This document shows, in pieces, positions 1 to 9,103 of a DNA stretch of 64,000 nucleotides; positions within the stretch are counted from its first letter, which is position 1; each line of letters opens with the position of its first letter. The stretch is taken from positions 62,001-126,000 of the forward strand of contig NZ_JYNL01000009.1 in assembly GCF_001044235.1 (NCBI RefSeq), written 5' to 3'. The position numbers and the translations under genes were made by a program. The notes beneath the pieces are model-generated. The model did not search any database. It worked only from the letters and a program-made list of their open reading frames with translations, and was not told where the DNA came from. This DNA comes from Mycolicibacterium chlorophenolicum (GTDB taxonomy: Bacteria > Actinomycetota > Actinomycetes > Mycobacteriales > Mycobacteriaceae).

Positions 1-114
1 GGCGCAGTCCCGTCCGGAGTTGACCGCTCCGATGACGACTGCGGGTCCGATGGATCCATAGCCGTCATTCGGGTTCGATCCGGTCGGCCCGGGCGCGTTG
101 CACGTCCGCCCCAT
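1..114 (-). CDS. Partial hypothetical protein, N-terminal 38 codons
   Basis: An ATG at 114 opens a frame that runs off the window edge without a stop. The visible part is rich in Gly, Pro, Asn and Ser and has two cysteines, one near the start and one near the edge. It follows the 127-534 gene on the same strand by 12 bases, which suggests one operon. It could be a secreted or surface protein, but too little is visible to assign a family. Confidence 0.4.
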   Translation of the reverse strand, partial: MGRTCNAPGPTGSNPNDGYGSIGPAVVIGAVNSGRDCA

Positions 115-126
115 CGAGTCGATGAG

Positions 127-534
127 TCACCGGACGCTCCCGCCTTCGTCGGCGCCAGAGGAGGGCCGGGGCGGTTCGCCGCCGAACTCGCTGAACCACA
201 CGAAGTACTTGTTGTCCCAGATAGCAGCATCAATGGGATCCTCGACGGCGACGCCGTCAGGGCCATAGGTGTCGAGCACCTCGAGCGCGAGCCGGAAGCA
301 CGCTGCGAGATTGGGGCCCTGCTGGCTGTCCCACAAGGCCGTCACGGCGTCGACGCGCTCCCGCACTTCTTTCACGGCGTCAACGGGAGCATCGGCAGGC
401 AACGTGTCGAGGACTCGCCGTGCGTCAGCGAGGAGGCGTTGCCCACTAACGAACTGTCGGGCCAGAGCCTCGATCGCGACGGCAGGCTTCATCCGGAAGA
501 CAGCCTCTGCGGAGGGGCCATCGATGTCGTCCAT
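127..534 (-). CDS. Hypothetical protein, 135 aa
   Basis: I do not recognise this protein. It is mostly helical and charged in the first two thirds, with a Trp/Phe-rich patch (WDNKYFVWF) near residues 105-114 and a Pro/Gly-rich acidic tail. It has no signal peptide or membrane segment. It heads the last visible part of the long minus-strand gene series and is followed closely by the partial gene at the window edge. Confidence 0.65.
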   Translation of the reverse strand: MDDIDGPSAEAVFRMKPAVAIEALARQFVSGQRLLADARRVLDTLPADAPVDAVKEVRERVDAVTALWDSQQGPNLAACFRLALEVLDTYGPDGVAVEDPIDAAIWDNKYFVWFSEFGGEPPRPSSGADEGGSVR

Positions 535-748
535 AGGCGGGCTCCATTCCCCTCCGGCTGATCCTTCGGGACGCAGAAGGGCCGCCGACTACCTTGCTGG
601 TCGAATCTACAGAGTTCCGGCTATCTGGCCTCGCGGCGGACGCAAGCTCGCCGCTCAGGCCGAACGCCGCCGGCGCGCGACGGGCCGCCATCGTCGGCGC
701 TATGACGCTCACGCCGCGATAACCTACTATCACCGAAACCCAAGATGG

Positions 749-1195
749 ATGCTCAATTTGCTGACCACACTGCATGCCAGCCACAACGGTCTGTTTTACC
801 GCACCCAGCTGCACGACCTTCTGGACGTCGCGGAACTGCTCCGCGAGAGCCCGGGCCGCCTCGAATCCGCCACCACCGCTCACGGATCCCTGATCATGTG
901 GTTCAACCCGCGATCACACTCTCTGGTCAACAAGCACGCCACCGAACTACTGCTGGCCACCACGACCTTCTCCGCGCGCCAAGTTCCCTTGCTGCACGGC
1001 AACGTCGTCATCACCGGGCACGACGGTCACGGCCATCTCGACAGCCTGTCTGAGGAGCAATTCCAACACCTCGTCAACTACGAGCCCGGCGTCATGCAGG
1101 CCCGCACCCTGAGCCGCCGCTTCGCCCGTGATCACCGCCAGCGCCGCGCAGCGTTCGACGCCGTACATGCCGCCACCCTCCCTCCGTGGCGTTGA
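749..1195 (+). CDS. Hypothetical protein, 148 aa
   Basis: The frame stays open further upstream, but that part is low-complexity Arg/Ala sequence typical of a shadow, so I start at the ATG at 749, where composition becomes protein-like. The product is His- and Leu-rich and ends in a basic stretch. The stop overlaps the GTG start of the next gene, so the two are probably translationally coupled. The family is unknown. It is one of few plus-strand genes in the first 19 kb. Confidence 0.6.
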   Translation: MLNLLTTLHASHNGLFYRTQLHDLLDVAELLRESPGRLESATTAHGSLIMWFNPRSHSLVNKHATELLLATTTFSARQVPLLHGNVVITGHDGHGHLDSLSEEQFQHLVNYEPGVMQARTLSRRFARDHRQRRAAFDAVHAATLPPWR

Positions 1196-1785
1196 ACGCG
1201 GCCGCCCCTACGTGGGTCGATTCACCCTGGCTCACACTCGTTCGAGACCTCGCGCCGGCGGTTGCCGCTCTCATCGCCCTGGGCGCGGCATGCGTAGCGT
1301 TCGTCATCGGCCGGCGTCAGATCGCGGCCAGCAGCGCCAACCTGGACCAGCAGCTCGCCGCCCAAGCCCGCGAAGCCCGCCTCGACCGGCAAGCACAAGA
1401 CGCCCGGGCCACGCGCGCCGAGCGACGCGACGCCCTCGTCGACGCCGCACGCGCCGTCCAGACCGTTCGTCACCTCGCCATCCGCCTGCACTGGATGCGC
1501 ATGGCGACCCGCTCACCCGAACTGTCGGGTCAGCCCTACAGCTCCGAGGACGCCAGCACCCTCTCCCCGGACATCGACGCCGCACGCGAGACGATCGACT
1601 TCCACCTCAGCGTGCTCACCGTGATCGGCTTATCAGACCCCGCGGCGGCCCTCTCCGAGCTGCAAGACACATTCGACTCCTACTGCGACTCCCGAGACGC
1701 CCCACCAGGCGAGGTATCCGAGGTGACCGCCGGAGCCCGAGCCACCCTGAGCCGCTTCGCCGCAGCTCTACCCACGGCCGAATGA
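1186..1785 (+). CDS. Membrane-anchored coiled-coil hypothetical protein, 199 aa
   Basis: One hydrophobic segment at about residues 24-42 follows a short polar N-terminus. It leads into a long Ala/Arg/Gln-rich region (about 45-95) predicted to be an extended helix or coiled coil, then a second helical domain. The layout suggests an inner-membrane anchor with a cytoplasmic helical body. The GTG start overlaps the end of the upstream gene by 10 bases. I cannot assign a family. Confidence 0.65.
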   Translation: MALNAAAPTWVDSPWLTLVRDLAPAVAALIALGAACVAFVIGRRQIAASSANLDQQLAAQAREARLDRQAQDARATRAERRDALVDAARAVQTVRHLAIRLHWMRMATRSPELSGQPYSSEDASTLSPDIDAARETIDFHLSVLTVIGLSDPAAALSELQDTFDSYCDSRDAPPGEVSEVTAGARATLSRFAAALPTAE

Positions 1786-1843
1786 CTGCTGCCGCTACAC
1801 CCGTGCCACCGCGCGCACGACCCCCGACCCTCTGCCAACGGTG

Positions 1844-2047
1844 CTAGCCGCGCCCCGTCACGTCGTTGGTATTCGGCCCTCCTGGACACTTCCCCGAAGC
1901 CACCCACCGACAGATTCGATACCCCTGCTCATCCAGCTTCTTGGTCAGCGCGCCCTCTCGCCCGCACGCGTGGCAACGTCGAGCTTCCGAATTCCGCTTA
2001 CCGGCCGCATGATTCACCGAAACGCTGGTATGGCGGGCGCGCCTCAT
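1844..2047 (-). CDS. Small zinc-ribbon-like protein, 67 aa
   Basis: A basic N-terminus is followed by a CxxC pair at about residues 25-28 and single cysteines at about 45 and 54, an arrangement that could hold one zinc ion. It is 6 bases downstream of the 2054-2263 gene and likely in the same transcript. The function is unknown; a nucleic-acid-binding role is only an inference from charge and cysteine spacing. Confidence 0.55.
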   Translation of the reverse strand: MRRARHTSVSVNHAAGKRNSEARRCHACGREGALTKKLDEQGYRICRWVASGKCPGGPNTNDVTGRG

Positions 2048-2053
2048 CGTTGG

Positions 2054-2263
2054 TCAAAGATCCACTGGTTGCCCGGTCACCGGATCAAACACTTCGACGC
2101 GCTGGCCGAACATCTGGCCCACGGGAGCCCACCGCCACTGCAGGCCTCGCTGCTCCAAACGCCGGTCCAATTCAACCTGCTCGTCGTCGTAGCCGAAATC
2201 GTCGGCGTTGTTCATCCGCTGGATCAGCGCCCGATCACTGAGACCTTGGACGTTCATCGACAT
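2054..2263 (-). CDS. Small acidic hypothetical protein, 69 aa
   Basis: Two in-frame ATGs (2263 and 2257) are possible; a GGGAA stretch lies upstream of both. The sequence is soluble, with an Asp/Glu-rich middle and a Trp-containing C-terminal part ending in a VFDPVTGQPV-like turn. It sits in the close-packed minus-strand series. I do not recognise a family. Confidence 0.6.
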   Translation of the reverse strand: MSMNVQGLSDRALIQRMNNADDFGYDDEQVELDRRLEQRGLQWRWAPVGQMFGQRVEVFDPVTGQPVDL

Positions 2264-2420
2264 TTTCCCGCCACTCTCTGAAAGTCCGAAAGCCGCTCTG
2301 CAACTACAGAATCACACGCCACCCAGACACACCGATGACGATTGCGGATACTTCCCAGGCCGGTGGTCCGCTGCGCCCGTGCCGATACCCGCGAGGGGCG
2401 CCGGGCACGATGGTGCCCCT

Positions 2421-2636
2421 TCATTCGGCATCGTGCTCACATGCAGGGCACCGCTCAGTGCCGGTTGTCGTGCCGTCGTGAAGGCCACCGCAATCGGGAC
2501 ATTCATAGGCAAGCCCGTCAATGAGTGCCTCCAGTTGGTCATCGTCCATGCATGCGAGCTCCTGATACGAGTAGAGCGGCATCAAGTTCGCGTACGCCCA
2601 CTGCCGACGCTCGTCGACGCTGTTTCGATCGGTCAT
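2421..2636 (-). CDS. Small zinc-finger-like protein, 71 aa
   Basis: I chose the ATG at 2636 because everything upstream in the frame is low-complexity Arg/Gly sequence. The N-terminal half is acidic and helical. The C-terminal part has two CPxC pairs (CPDC and CPAC, about residues 46-49 and 63-66), a classic zinc-ribbon arrangement. Function unknown. The next gene upstream, at 2663, is on the same strand. Confidence 0.6.
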   Translation of the reverse strand: MTDRNSVDERRQWAYANLMPLYSYQELACMDDDQLEALIDGLAYECPDCGGLHDGTTTGTERCPACEHDAE

Positions 2637-2662
2637 TTCGCAGCCCTTCAACATGTTCCGGT

Positions 2663-2956
2663 TCACCCGTTGTCGGGATCGAGCAGAGCCGCCGCCAGTC
2701 GATCCTCTTCGACATCTGCGGCGACGATGACGTGCTCCTCCCCCGCCAGGAGGTAGGGCCAGCGCGCGTCGGTGAGACTGCGCCGGGCCAGATCGCGACC
2801 CAACACCGAGCAAGCCCACACCTCACCGCGCCGCTGGATCACCGTCAGACAGGCGTGCACGGCACGGGGATCGACGAACCTCGACGCACGGCTCACTGTT
2901 AGTCCGTCCTGCCGCATCTGCACCAGCTGCCGTTCCGGAATCTTGGTCTGCTGCAT
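2663..2956 (-). CDS. Hypothetical protein, 97 aa
   Basis: The ATG at 2956 has a good ribosome-binding site (GGGAGAG about 4 bases upstream) and marks where the frame becomes protein-like. The protein is soluble and mixed alpha/beta, with two cysteines in the middle and an acidic C-terminus. It has no recognisable domain. It lies between the MmcB-like gene and a small zinc-finger gene in the same orientation. Confidence 0.65.
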   Translation of the reverse strand: MQQTKIPERQLVQMRQDGLTVSRASRFVDPRAVHACLTVIQRRGEVWACSVLGRDLARRSLTDARWPYLLAGEEHVIVAADVEEDRLAAALLDPDNG

Positions 2957-3021
2957 TATCTCTCCCGATTTCATCGCCAGGCCAGAAGGAACGTCCCTGC
3001 AAGGCGCCGGCTCGTTACCTG

Positions 3022-3978
3022 TCAGCCGTCCTGACCTCGGCGCAGCTCTGCGCGGCGCACGTCGGCTGTGTCGCACTCAGATTCCAGCGCCGATGTCGCT
3101 GAGCTGCCGCCCACCGCGGCGGCCTGCAGGTCGTCGACTTCGCGGTCCAAGTAATCCAGCTGTGTTCGTAACGACTTGATCGACGGCCGGATTCGCGCCG
3201 CTATAGCTTCCGCGGCAGCTGCGACGTTGCCGTATTCCTTGACAGTTGCACCTATCTGGGCGATCGCCGCGAGGTCAAGGGTGGGATACGTGGCCGTGGA
3301 GGCATCGCCCCAGTTCACGCGAACTCCGAGCGCATCTTCGAGTACCCGCAGTCGCCGGTGAAGTTCCTGCGCGTCGGGGCCTCGTCTCTTCGCGAATTCC
3401 GCCTCGACTTCGATCCGGATCGTGCGCCGTTTCTCCTGCTCGATCTGCCATATCTGGTTCTTGATCGTGCTAGCGCGCAGGGTTTCCATGCGAGACATGA
3501 TCGAGCGCAACGCATCCCAGGATGGCTGGTGGTCGCGTTTACGCTCGGCCCGCACATGGACCGTCATCAGATGGTCACCTCCGGTAGGTGGTGACATCAA
3601 CCCCCAACCGTGCGGCAGTTCGCCGTCTTTGACGATGGCTGGGTCGGAGACGACGATCCACCACTCATGGCATTGATCGGCCCACTGATCGGCCTTATCT
3701 GCCGCACGGGCGATTTCGCGGCGCCAGTCCGCGCGAGAGGTCTTGATCTCGTATCCGATGAGGCATCGGCCCGACGCGGCGGTATACCCAACATAGACGG
3801 CGTCCGCGCGGCGGCCGTCCCCAAAAGGGCCGTTCGCACTCACCTCGGGGATCAACGTTCCACCGGCCCATTGATCCGCCGGGCCCGTTAGTCCATGGTG
3901 AGCGCGCAGCATTTGAAGCAGCCCTGAAGCCGTGACATTCGTTGCGCTTGAACGATTCTTAAGCTTGCCGGTAGTCAC
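3022..3978 (-). CDS. MmcB-like PD-(D/E)XK protein with C-terminal coiled coil, 318 aa
   Basis: The start is the GTG at 3978, preceded by GAGAGG; the frame further upstream looks non-coding. Residues about 15-150 resemble the MmcB family of DNA-repair-associated, restriction-endonuclease-fold proteins: an ADAVYVG strand, then a YEIKTSRADW motif carrying the E-x-K pair, then WADQCHEWWIVV. The remaining half is a Lys/Arg/Glu-rich helical region likely to form a coiled coil. MmcB proteins are linked to DNA damage processing; a nuclease role here is inferred from the motif. Its neighbours are small unknown proteins. Confidence 0.6.
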   Translation of the reverse strand: MTTGKLKNRSSATNVTASGLLQMLRAHHGLTGPADQWAGGTLIPEVSANGPFGDGRRADAVYVGYTAASGRCLIGYEIKTSRADWRREIARAADKADQWADQCHEWWIVVSDPAIVKDGELPHGWGLMSPPTGGDHLMTVHVRAERKRDHQPSWDALRSIMSRMETLRASTIKNQIWQIEQEKRRTIRIEVEAEFAKRRGPDAQELHRRLRVLEDALGVRVNWGDASTATYPTLDLAAIAQIGATVKEYGNVAAAAEAIAARIRPSIKSLRTQLDYLDREVDDLQAAAVGGSSATSALESECDTADVRRAELRRGQDG

Positions 3979-4126
3979 GTCGCCCCTCTCGTTCACATGA
4001 TGTCCGGACCGTCCGGGGCGCGTGCTACACCCCGTCGAGGCCGCTTGTCCTAGCACCGTGGCCGTGCCGAGCGCTCCCGATGGACGGTATAAGGCGCATT
4101 CACCACGAACTTGCGTGTCCGTAGAG

Positions 4127-4441
4127 CTAAAAGCTGCGGACCAACAGAAGCCATGGCAGCGACGCGCCGACGATGACGGCAACCGCGAGGAAGACGAGGA
4201 CAACCGGGGAGCACGTAGTCGTTGCCGAAGCCAAGCGTCCCGTGACCGCGAAGTAGGCGAGCACCGCAGACAGGGCCAGCATTCCGAACGCCGCCGCGCC
4301 TATCGAGATCGGTTGGGCAGGCTCGGTAAGTCTCGCGTCGAGCCGCGGCGCGCCCCAGAATGCAAATGCCGTGCAGCCCACAAGCATGACGACGCTCGCG
4401 ATCGCCATGCCGTCATTCAGCGCCATGAATTTGTTCGTCAT
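4127..4441 (-). CDS. Small integral membrane protein, 104 aa
   Basis: The ATG at 4441 has AAGGGAG about 6 bases upstream. The product has three hydrophobic segments (about residues 12-29, 46-65 and 79-100) separated by short polar loops, so it is an inner-membrane protein of unknown family. Small membrane proteins of this type are common in actinobacterial plasmids and phages. Confidence 0.65.
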   Translation of the reverse strand: MTNKFMALNDGMAIASVVMLVGCTAFAFWGAPRLDARLTEPAQPISIGAAAFGMLALSAVLAYFAVTGRLASATTTCSPVVLVFLAVAVIVGASLPWLLLVRSF

Positions 4442-4802
4442 CTGCTGCTCCCTTGCTCTTGACCGCCGAGGGCTTTGTCCGGCGGCGTTTACCATCTGTC
4501 CAATCGACGACTTCGGTGCGTCGCAACCGCGACGCGGCTCGCCCTGGCGTTGCCGATTGCTGATGCCCCAGCAGCTTCATCTCCCAGAGCCGAGGTGAAT
4601 CGGAACGACACGAAACTGCGGCCTCATTTTGACGGAGTGACGCCAGCGCCCCGGTCGCCAGCGCGCCGCGCTGCACGGTGATCCCCGACCGAAGTACGGA
4701 CGGAACCCGCCGCTGGTCGCGGGAAGCCACCAGGCCGGCGTGCAGTCTCTGGCGTCGGACACAATGCGGTGGAATGTCACGCCGGCTCCGCCGGGGACGG
4801 GT
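4442..4802. other. Gap without a convincing gene
   Basis: About 360 bases lie between two minus-strand genes. Open frames exist on both strands, but their translations are Arg/Ser/Pro-rich without clear protein character and without good ribosome-binding sites. The best candidate is a short basic minus-strand frame from an ATG near 4583 that runs into the start of the 4127-4441 gene. I do not call it. No strong hairpin or repeat was seen. Confidence 0.4.
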
Positions 4803-5258
4803 TCACTCGAAGTGGCAGGCCGCCATGACGCGGTGTTCGGTGTCCACGATGTTGGAGACGTCGGCGGCGAAGCCACCGGCGATCCCGCGCTGGCTGGCCG
4901 ATGCGGAGGGGGCCGGGTTGTCCCTGGCCAATGCCACCATCCCCATCGCGTGCCGGGCCCGCTCGGCGATGCGGGCGAGCTCGGATCTCACAGACGGAGA
5001 CGATGTTGACTCGGCGTGGCGCTGCAGTGTGTCCGCCCACGCCAGGTAGTCGCTGAGCGGCGGGCCCGCGTCGATCTGGTCGTCTGAGATGAGGTCGCGG
5101 TGCTCGTGGATGTAGGACACCGTCGCACGGACAGCTCGACAATCAGCACTCGGAGCGGTGATCAGGAACGCGGCGGCACCGACTGCAGATGCCACCAAAA
5201 CGACGAAGGCTGCGGCGCGGACCCATTGGCTCCCTCGCGGCGCACGTTCTCGGTTCAT
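4803..5258 (-). CDS. Membrane-anchored or exported hypothetical protein, 151 aa
   Basis: A basic N-terminus (MNRERAPRGSQW) is followed by a single hydrophobic helix at about residues 14-34, which is a signal anchor or signal peptide. The remainder is helical and Ala/Ser-rich with two cysteines, the second near the C-terminus (MAACHFE), that could form an extracytoplasmic disulfide. The ATG overlaps the stop of the upstream gene by 4 bases, so translation is likely coupled. Family unknown. Confidence 0.6.
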   Translation of the reverse strand: MNRERAPRGSQWVRAAAFVVLVASAVGAAAFLITAPSADCRAVRATVSYIHEHRDLISDDQIDAGPPLSDYLAWADTLQRHAESTSSPSVRSELARIAERARHAMGMVALARDNPAPSASASQRGIAGGFAADVSNIVDTEHRVMAACHFE

Positions 5259-5869
5259 CGTTGGGTGGGCAGCGCTTTGCCGGTCAGTGGTACCTCGAAC
5301 GAGGCGCACATCGCCAACACGGGACTGCACGGCCAGTCCACCTGGCACTCTGAATAGGTCGTGCCGTCGAACTCACCGCCGCCTATGTACAGCGGGGTGC
5401 ACCCACGGCACCACAGCGCCAGCCGTGGCACCGCGGCGCACCCTCCGTCGGGATCACGATCATGCCCGCAGTCGCCCTCCCAGCACTCTTGCGGTTTGGT
5501 CGAAACCCGCCACGGTCGATGAATGTCGAGGTGGGCGAACAAGCCGTCGCCGTAGGGACCCTCACCGACCGCTCCGTGCCGGCGGGCTATGGCCTCACGT
5601 AACGCAACCTCGAGCGGCTCACGCCGATCACGGGGAGGCACACCGAACAGCCCTGGGTCGACATCGGGCTCGCCGACCGGACGGTTCAACCGGTCGGCGG
5701 CTTCGGCGGGGTCGATCAGCGCCGCGTAGTGGTGGCGGTAGCGGTCGGTGTCCCACACGTGCGCGCTGACGAAGCCCATGGCGTCGGGCATCCCGTGGAA
5801 TGGCCCGAACATCCATCGCAGACCGTCTGCCTCGACGCCCACGGCCAGCTGACCGTCCCACATGCCCAT
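5255..5869 (-). CDS. Cysteine-rich hypothetical protein, 204 aa
   Basis: The ATG at 5869 is preceded by GGGGAG at good spacing. The N-terminal half has aromatic and acidic stretches; the C-terminal half has about seven cysteines in a pattern (CWEGDCGHD, CRGC) that may bind metal or form disulfides. It couples by an ATGA overlap to the downstream membrane-anchored gene, so the two may work together. I do not recognise a domain. Confidence 0.65.
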   Translation of the reverse strand: MGMWDGQLAVGVEADGLRWMFGPFHGMPDAMGFVSAHVWDTDRYRHHYAALIDPAEAADRLNRPVGEPDVDPGLFGVPPRDRREPLEVALREAIARRHGAVGEGPYGDGLFAHLDIHRPWRVSTKPQECWEGDCGHDRDPDGGCAAVPRLALWCRGCTPLYIGGGEFDGTTYSECQVDWPCSPVLAMCASFEVPLTGKALPTQR

Positions 5870-5871
5870 CG

Positions 5872-6114
5872 TCACTCTCCCCGTGTCGCCGCTTCTACTT
5901 CGCGTCGGTGCGCCACGGACGCGGCGGCCGCGGCGGCGGTCATGCCCGATTTCCACTGGGCGTAGAACCCGTCCATGGAGTAGCCGTCGGTGTTCTCGTC
6001 GCCATCGGCGCTGTGGCCCAGCTGCGCTTCGAGCTCGTCGACCCAGCGCTCCCATGGCGTGGGGTCACAGGCCGCCGACTCGGCGGCCCACAGTGCGGCG
6101 TGATCGTCGTCCAT
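5872..6114 (-). CDS. Hypothetical protein, 80 aa
   Basis: The ATG at 6114 begins a short acidic protein with an Ala-rich helical C-terminus. It ends 2 bases before the 5869 start and is part of the same tight operon. No family assigned. Confidence 0.55.
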   Translation of the reverse strand: MDDDHAALWAAESAACDPTPWERWVDELEAQLGHSADGDENTDGYSMDGFYAQWKSGMTAAAAAASVAHRREVEAATRGE

Positions 6115-6217
6115 GCCTCGATTCTGTGCCCGCGTCCCGACAACCGCGGGATGCACACGCTCAGCGGGGCCGGAATCTGCGATCCCACGTCCGTGAGCCT
6201 GATCCGACACGGGCCGG

Positions 6218-7096
6218 TTACCCGGCGGCGAGGCTGCGACCAGGCGGCAGGAACTCCTCTGCGGGGCGGTACAGGAGCGCACCGAGCCGCCGCCAGGCGG
6301 TCGGCGTCAGGCTCAGTCCGGCCGCGGCGGCCCGCAGAGATGCGGGTAGGCCGGCGTCGCGGGCTGCCTGGCGTTTGCGCTGGTCACGGCGGGCCAGTTC
6401 GGTGACGAACTCGTGGTAGGCGGTCTCGACGTCCAGCTGCATGAACAGGCCGTTGAGTCGGCGGTAGATGCGGGTGTTGGGCACGTCCTGCTCGTAGCCC
6501 ACGCGCCGACCCATGATGTTGAGCAGTTCGTCTCGGCGCAGCACCCGAAACAGCGCGGAACGGTCGATGCGGTCCAGTCCCCCGCTGGGTGGCCGGACGG
6601 CTACGACGGTGTCGTTGTCGGTCAGGCTCGAGACCCCAACATGGGATGGGGTGGCGGCAAGCACTCGGGCCAGCTTGGCCGGCGATGTCAGCACGATGAC
6701 ATGCTCGAAACACGTTGCGTAGCTGTGCAGTTGAAGATCGAGACGGCCCAGGCCGTCCATGTCTGACTTGATCTCGTAGACCACTGGTCGCTCGCTGGCG
6801 ATGACGAGGTCGGCCACCGACATGAACACCGGCAAGCCGGTCATCGCGTTCACCACCTCGCCAGTGCCGGCTGCTTGGCTGATCAGAGCGGTGGCGTAGA
6901 CGTATTCGCATCGGTACTCGCGCCGCAGAACCGCGTAGGCGGTGTCGAACGCGCCCGCCAAGGTGTCACCGGGCAGAGCATGATCGAGGACGGATGCGAG
7001 CCGGGCCCACGGCACGGGATGGTGTTTACCGGCTAACTGCCTGATGCAGCGGGTGCTGAATGCCGCTGCAAGCTCCCGGCCACCGCGTCTGTTCAT
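6218..7096 (-). CDS. sce7726-like PD-(D/E)XK protein, 292 aa
   Basis: The start at 7096 is the first ATG after low-complexity sequence. The middle resembles the sce7726 family, a restriction-endonuclease-fold group of unknown function: VADLVIASERP followed by VVYEIKSDMDGLGRLDLQL, carrying the D...E-x-K core. Downstream comes an HVIVLTSPAKL strand and then a helical C-terminal half. The fold suggests DNA binding or cleavage, but no substrate is known. It is the first gene of the minus-strand group, divergent from the 7359 gene. Confidence 0.65.
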   Translation of the reverse strand: MNRRGGRELAAAFSTRCIRQLAGKHHPVPWARLASVLDHALPGDTLAGAFDTAYAVLRREYRCEYVYATALISQAAGTGEVVNAMTGLPVFMSVADLVIASERPVVYEIKSDMDGLGRLDLQLHSYATCFEHVIVLTSPAKLARVLAATPSHVGVSSLTDNDTVVAVRPPSGGLDRIDRSALFRVLRRDELLNIMGRRVGYEQDVPNTRIYRRLNGLFMQLDVETAYHEFVTELARRDQRKRQAARDAGLPASLRAAAAGLSLTPTAWRRLGALLYRPAEEFLPPGRSLAAG

Positions 7097-7358
7097 CGCC
7101 ACCCCTCTTGCCCCAGGTGCGGGCCGTCCGCGACGCTGCGGGCCACACCGCCAGATGATTTCGCCGATTGTCGACACCCTTGGGCGGCGGTGGTGGGACG
7201 TCCACACCAGACGGCACAGGAAAGTTCCCACCAGGGCAGGACGGCCGAGGGAATGTGCGGCGAAGCCGCGTCACACCCGCACCCTCGCGACGGCACAGCC
7301 TAGGGTGCGCTCATAAGCACCAGGCGGCGAGGCGCTCGCGGGGAAGGAGTACGGCAGC

Positions 7359-8372
7359 ATGGAGGATCCTGCAACGTTGCGGTTCGTGATCCGTGAGGTC
7401 ACCGCAGCGAATTCCGTGCAGGTCGATGAGGTGATCGGGACCGAGGCCGCGGTTCTGACCGCTATGCCCACGACCGACGGGCAGACGGTGTACTGCGCTC
7501 AGCTGGCGCAGCCAATCACGCATCAGATCGACCCCGCCCAGCGCGACCGCTACGACCCCGCCTACCTCGCCGAGGATCACACGGGCACCTTCGCCTGGAC
7601 CTACTTCGTCACTGTTCACCCCCACCAACCAGCAGCGCTTCACCCCGGCGCTATCGGTGTCGCCGCCGAACTCGCATTCGTCACCGACCTCACCCTCAGC
7701 GCTGATGCGTACTTCGACCCGAACAAGGCCGTGTGGGCCGCCACCGTCGTCATCGACGCCGCCACTACTGACACCGTCGCCGGGCAGACCGCACCCGCTG
7801 CACCGCCAGCCACCGCCACCGCCCAGCACTGGCCGCCACAGGCAGCCGCCGAACCGCCGGCGCCCGCTCCCGTCGGGCCCGCGCCGTCACAGCTGCTCCA
7901 TCACAGCGACAACACTGTGTCATCCCACCAGTTCGCCCATGCACTCGACGCCGCCATATCGACCGCGGCCACCCTGACAGGGACACCCGCCGACAGCATC
8001 CCACGACCGCAGGAAGTGAAGCCGCGCAAACATTCTCGCCACCGCGGAGACGGACCGTCATACAGCATCGGCTCCGAGTTCCGCTACCACACAGCCGATC
8101 CCATCCATGGCCTGATCTGGAAGTCGACGACCGACCCCGAGGAGGCCCTTTACTGGATTGTCGACGACGTCACCAGGTCCCTCGCCATCACGTGGGCACA
8201 CCGCACCCCCGCCGCTGCCACCATGAACGACCGACAACTGCAATGGACGGTGGCTGTCCCGTTCTGGCACACCTTGATGACAGCGCTCGATCCGCGGTGG
8301 GAGGCCAAGACACGGGCTCGCATCGCCGAACTGCGCGACCACGCCGGTCTCGGTCGCCCGCAGCGGCGATAG
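7359..8372 (+). CDS. Two-domain hypothetical protein with Pro/Ala linker, 337 aa
   Basis: The ATG at 7359 has a strong GGAAGGAG ribosome-binding site, and a TAGGGT hexamer near 7301 could be the -10. An N-terminal beta-rich domain (about 1-130) is joined by a long Pro/Ala linker (about 145-185) to a C-terminal domain with conserved-looking Trp and Tyr residues. It has no membrane segment. I cannot name either domain. It is an isolated plus-strand gene. Confidence 0.7.
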   Translation: MEDPATLRFVIREVTAANSVQVDEVIGTEAAVLTAMPTTDGQTVYCAQLAQPITHQIDPAQRDRYDPAYLAEDHTGTFAWTYFVTVHPHQPAALHPGAIGVAAELAFVTDLTLSADAYFDPNKAVWAATVVIDAATTDTVAGQTAPAAPPATATAQHWPPQAAAEPPAPAPVGPAPSQLLHHSDNTVSSHQFAHALDAAISTAATLTGTPADSIPRPQEVKPRKHSRHRGDGPSYSIGSEFRYHTADPIHGLIWKSTTDPEEALYWIVDDVTRSLAITWAHRTPAAATMNDRQLQWTVAVPFWHTLMTALDPRWEAKTRARIAELRDHAGLGRPQRR

Positions 8373-8530
8373 CAGGCCGTTCAGCCGCGGTCGGCATGCC
8401 GCCCCACGCACGCATGTGGCATGAATTCGATACCAGGATCACCATGACGGCATCTGGCGACCTGCGCCGATATCTCATCGTTCGACTGGGCATTGTCCCC
8501 AGTTGACCACTGGCGGTGGAACAGGGCGGC

Positions 8531-9103
8531 TCAGAGAGCGTTCCCAGCTGCCGGCGGCGTGCTCCATGCCCGCAACGCGTGAACGTGTTGCGCCGCGGCC
8601 AGTACCTCCGCGGGCGGGCCGGGCATCCCCTCAGCCATCGATGCGTACGAGCTGGCAAAGGTGAGCATCGCAGCGACGTCGTGAAGTCCGCTGTGCGATC
8701 GCAGCAAGCCGGGAAACGCCGGCATCGGCGACGGTTCGAAACCGTCGTCAGGAACCAACGGGCTGCACACTCGCACCATCTCCACGAAGGCAGCGGCTCC
8801 AAACAGGTACAAGGCCAACGAAAGCGCGAAGTTAGCACCTTCGGCACGGCGATAACGGTCATCGGGGTCGTTGCAGTGCACCGCGGCGGCCTCGATCAGC
8901 GACGCGGCCTCGGCAACATAGCTGGCGCAAGTGGTCACGGGCGGGTATCCCCCTGATTCCTCGAACTTCCGCCAGGTTCGTGCTTCCGGTGTCGATGCGG
9001 CGCAGGCATCGGTGTACCGAAGTCCCGGGTAGCGCTGCTGAAGGCGACGCGCGTCGGCCTTGCGCGCATTGTGTCGGCGTGGCGTGTCTTGGTCGTCACT
9101 CAT
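8531..9103 (-). CDS. Hypothetical protein, 190 aa
   Basis: I start at the ATG at 9103 (MSDDQDTPRRHN), dropping six less protein-like codons upstream. The N-terminus is very basic (RKADARRLQQR) and may contact nucleic acid. The body is helical with a hydrophobic stretch near residues 93-112 that could be a buried helix or a membrane segment. No known family. It lies alone between short gaps. Confidence 0.6.
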   Translation of the reverse strand: MSDDQDTPRRHNARKADARRLQQRYPGLRYTDACAASTPEARTWRKFEESGGYPPVTTCASYVAEAASLIEAAAVHCNDPDDRYRRAEGANFALSLALYLFGAAAFVEMVRVCSPLVPDDGFEPSPMPAFPGLLRSHSGLHDVAAMLTFASSYASMAEGMPGPPAEVLAAAQHVHALRAWSTPPAAGNAL

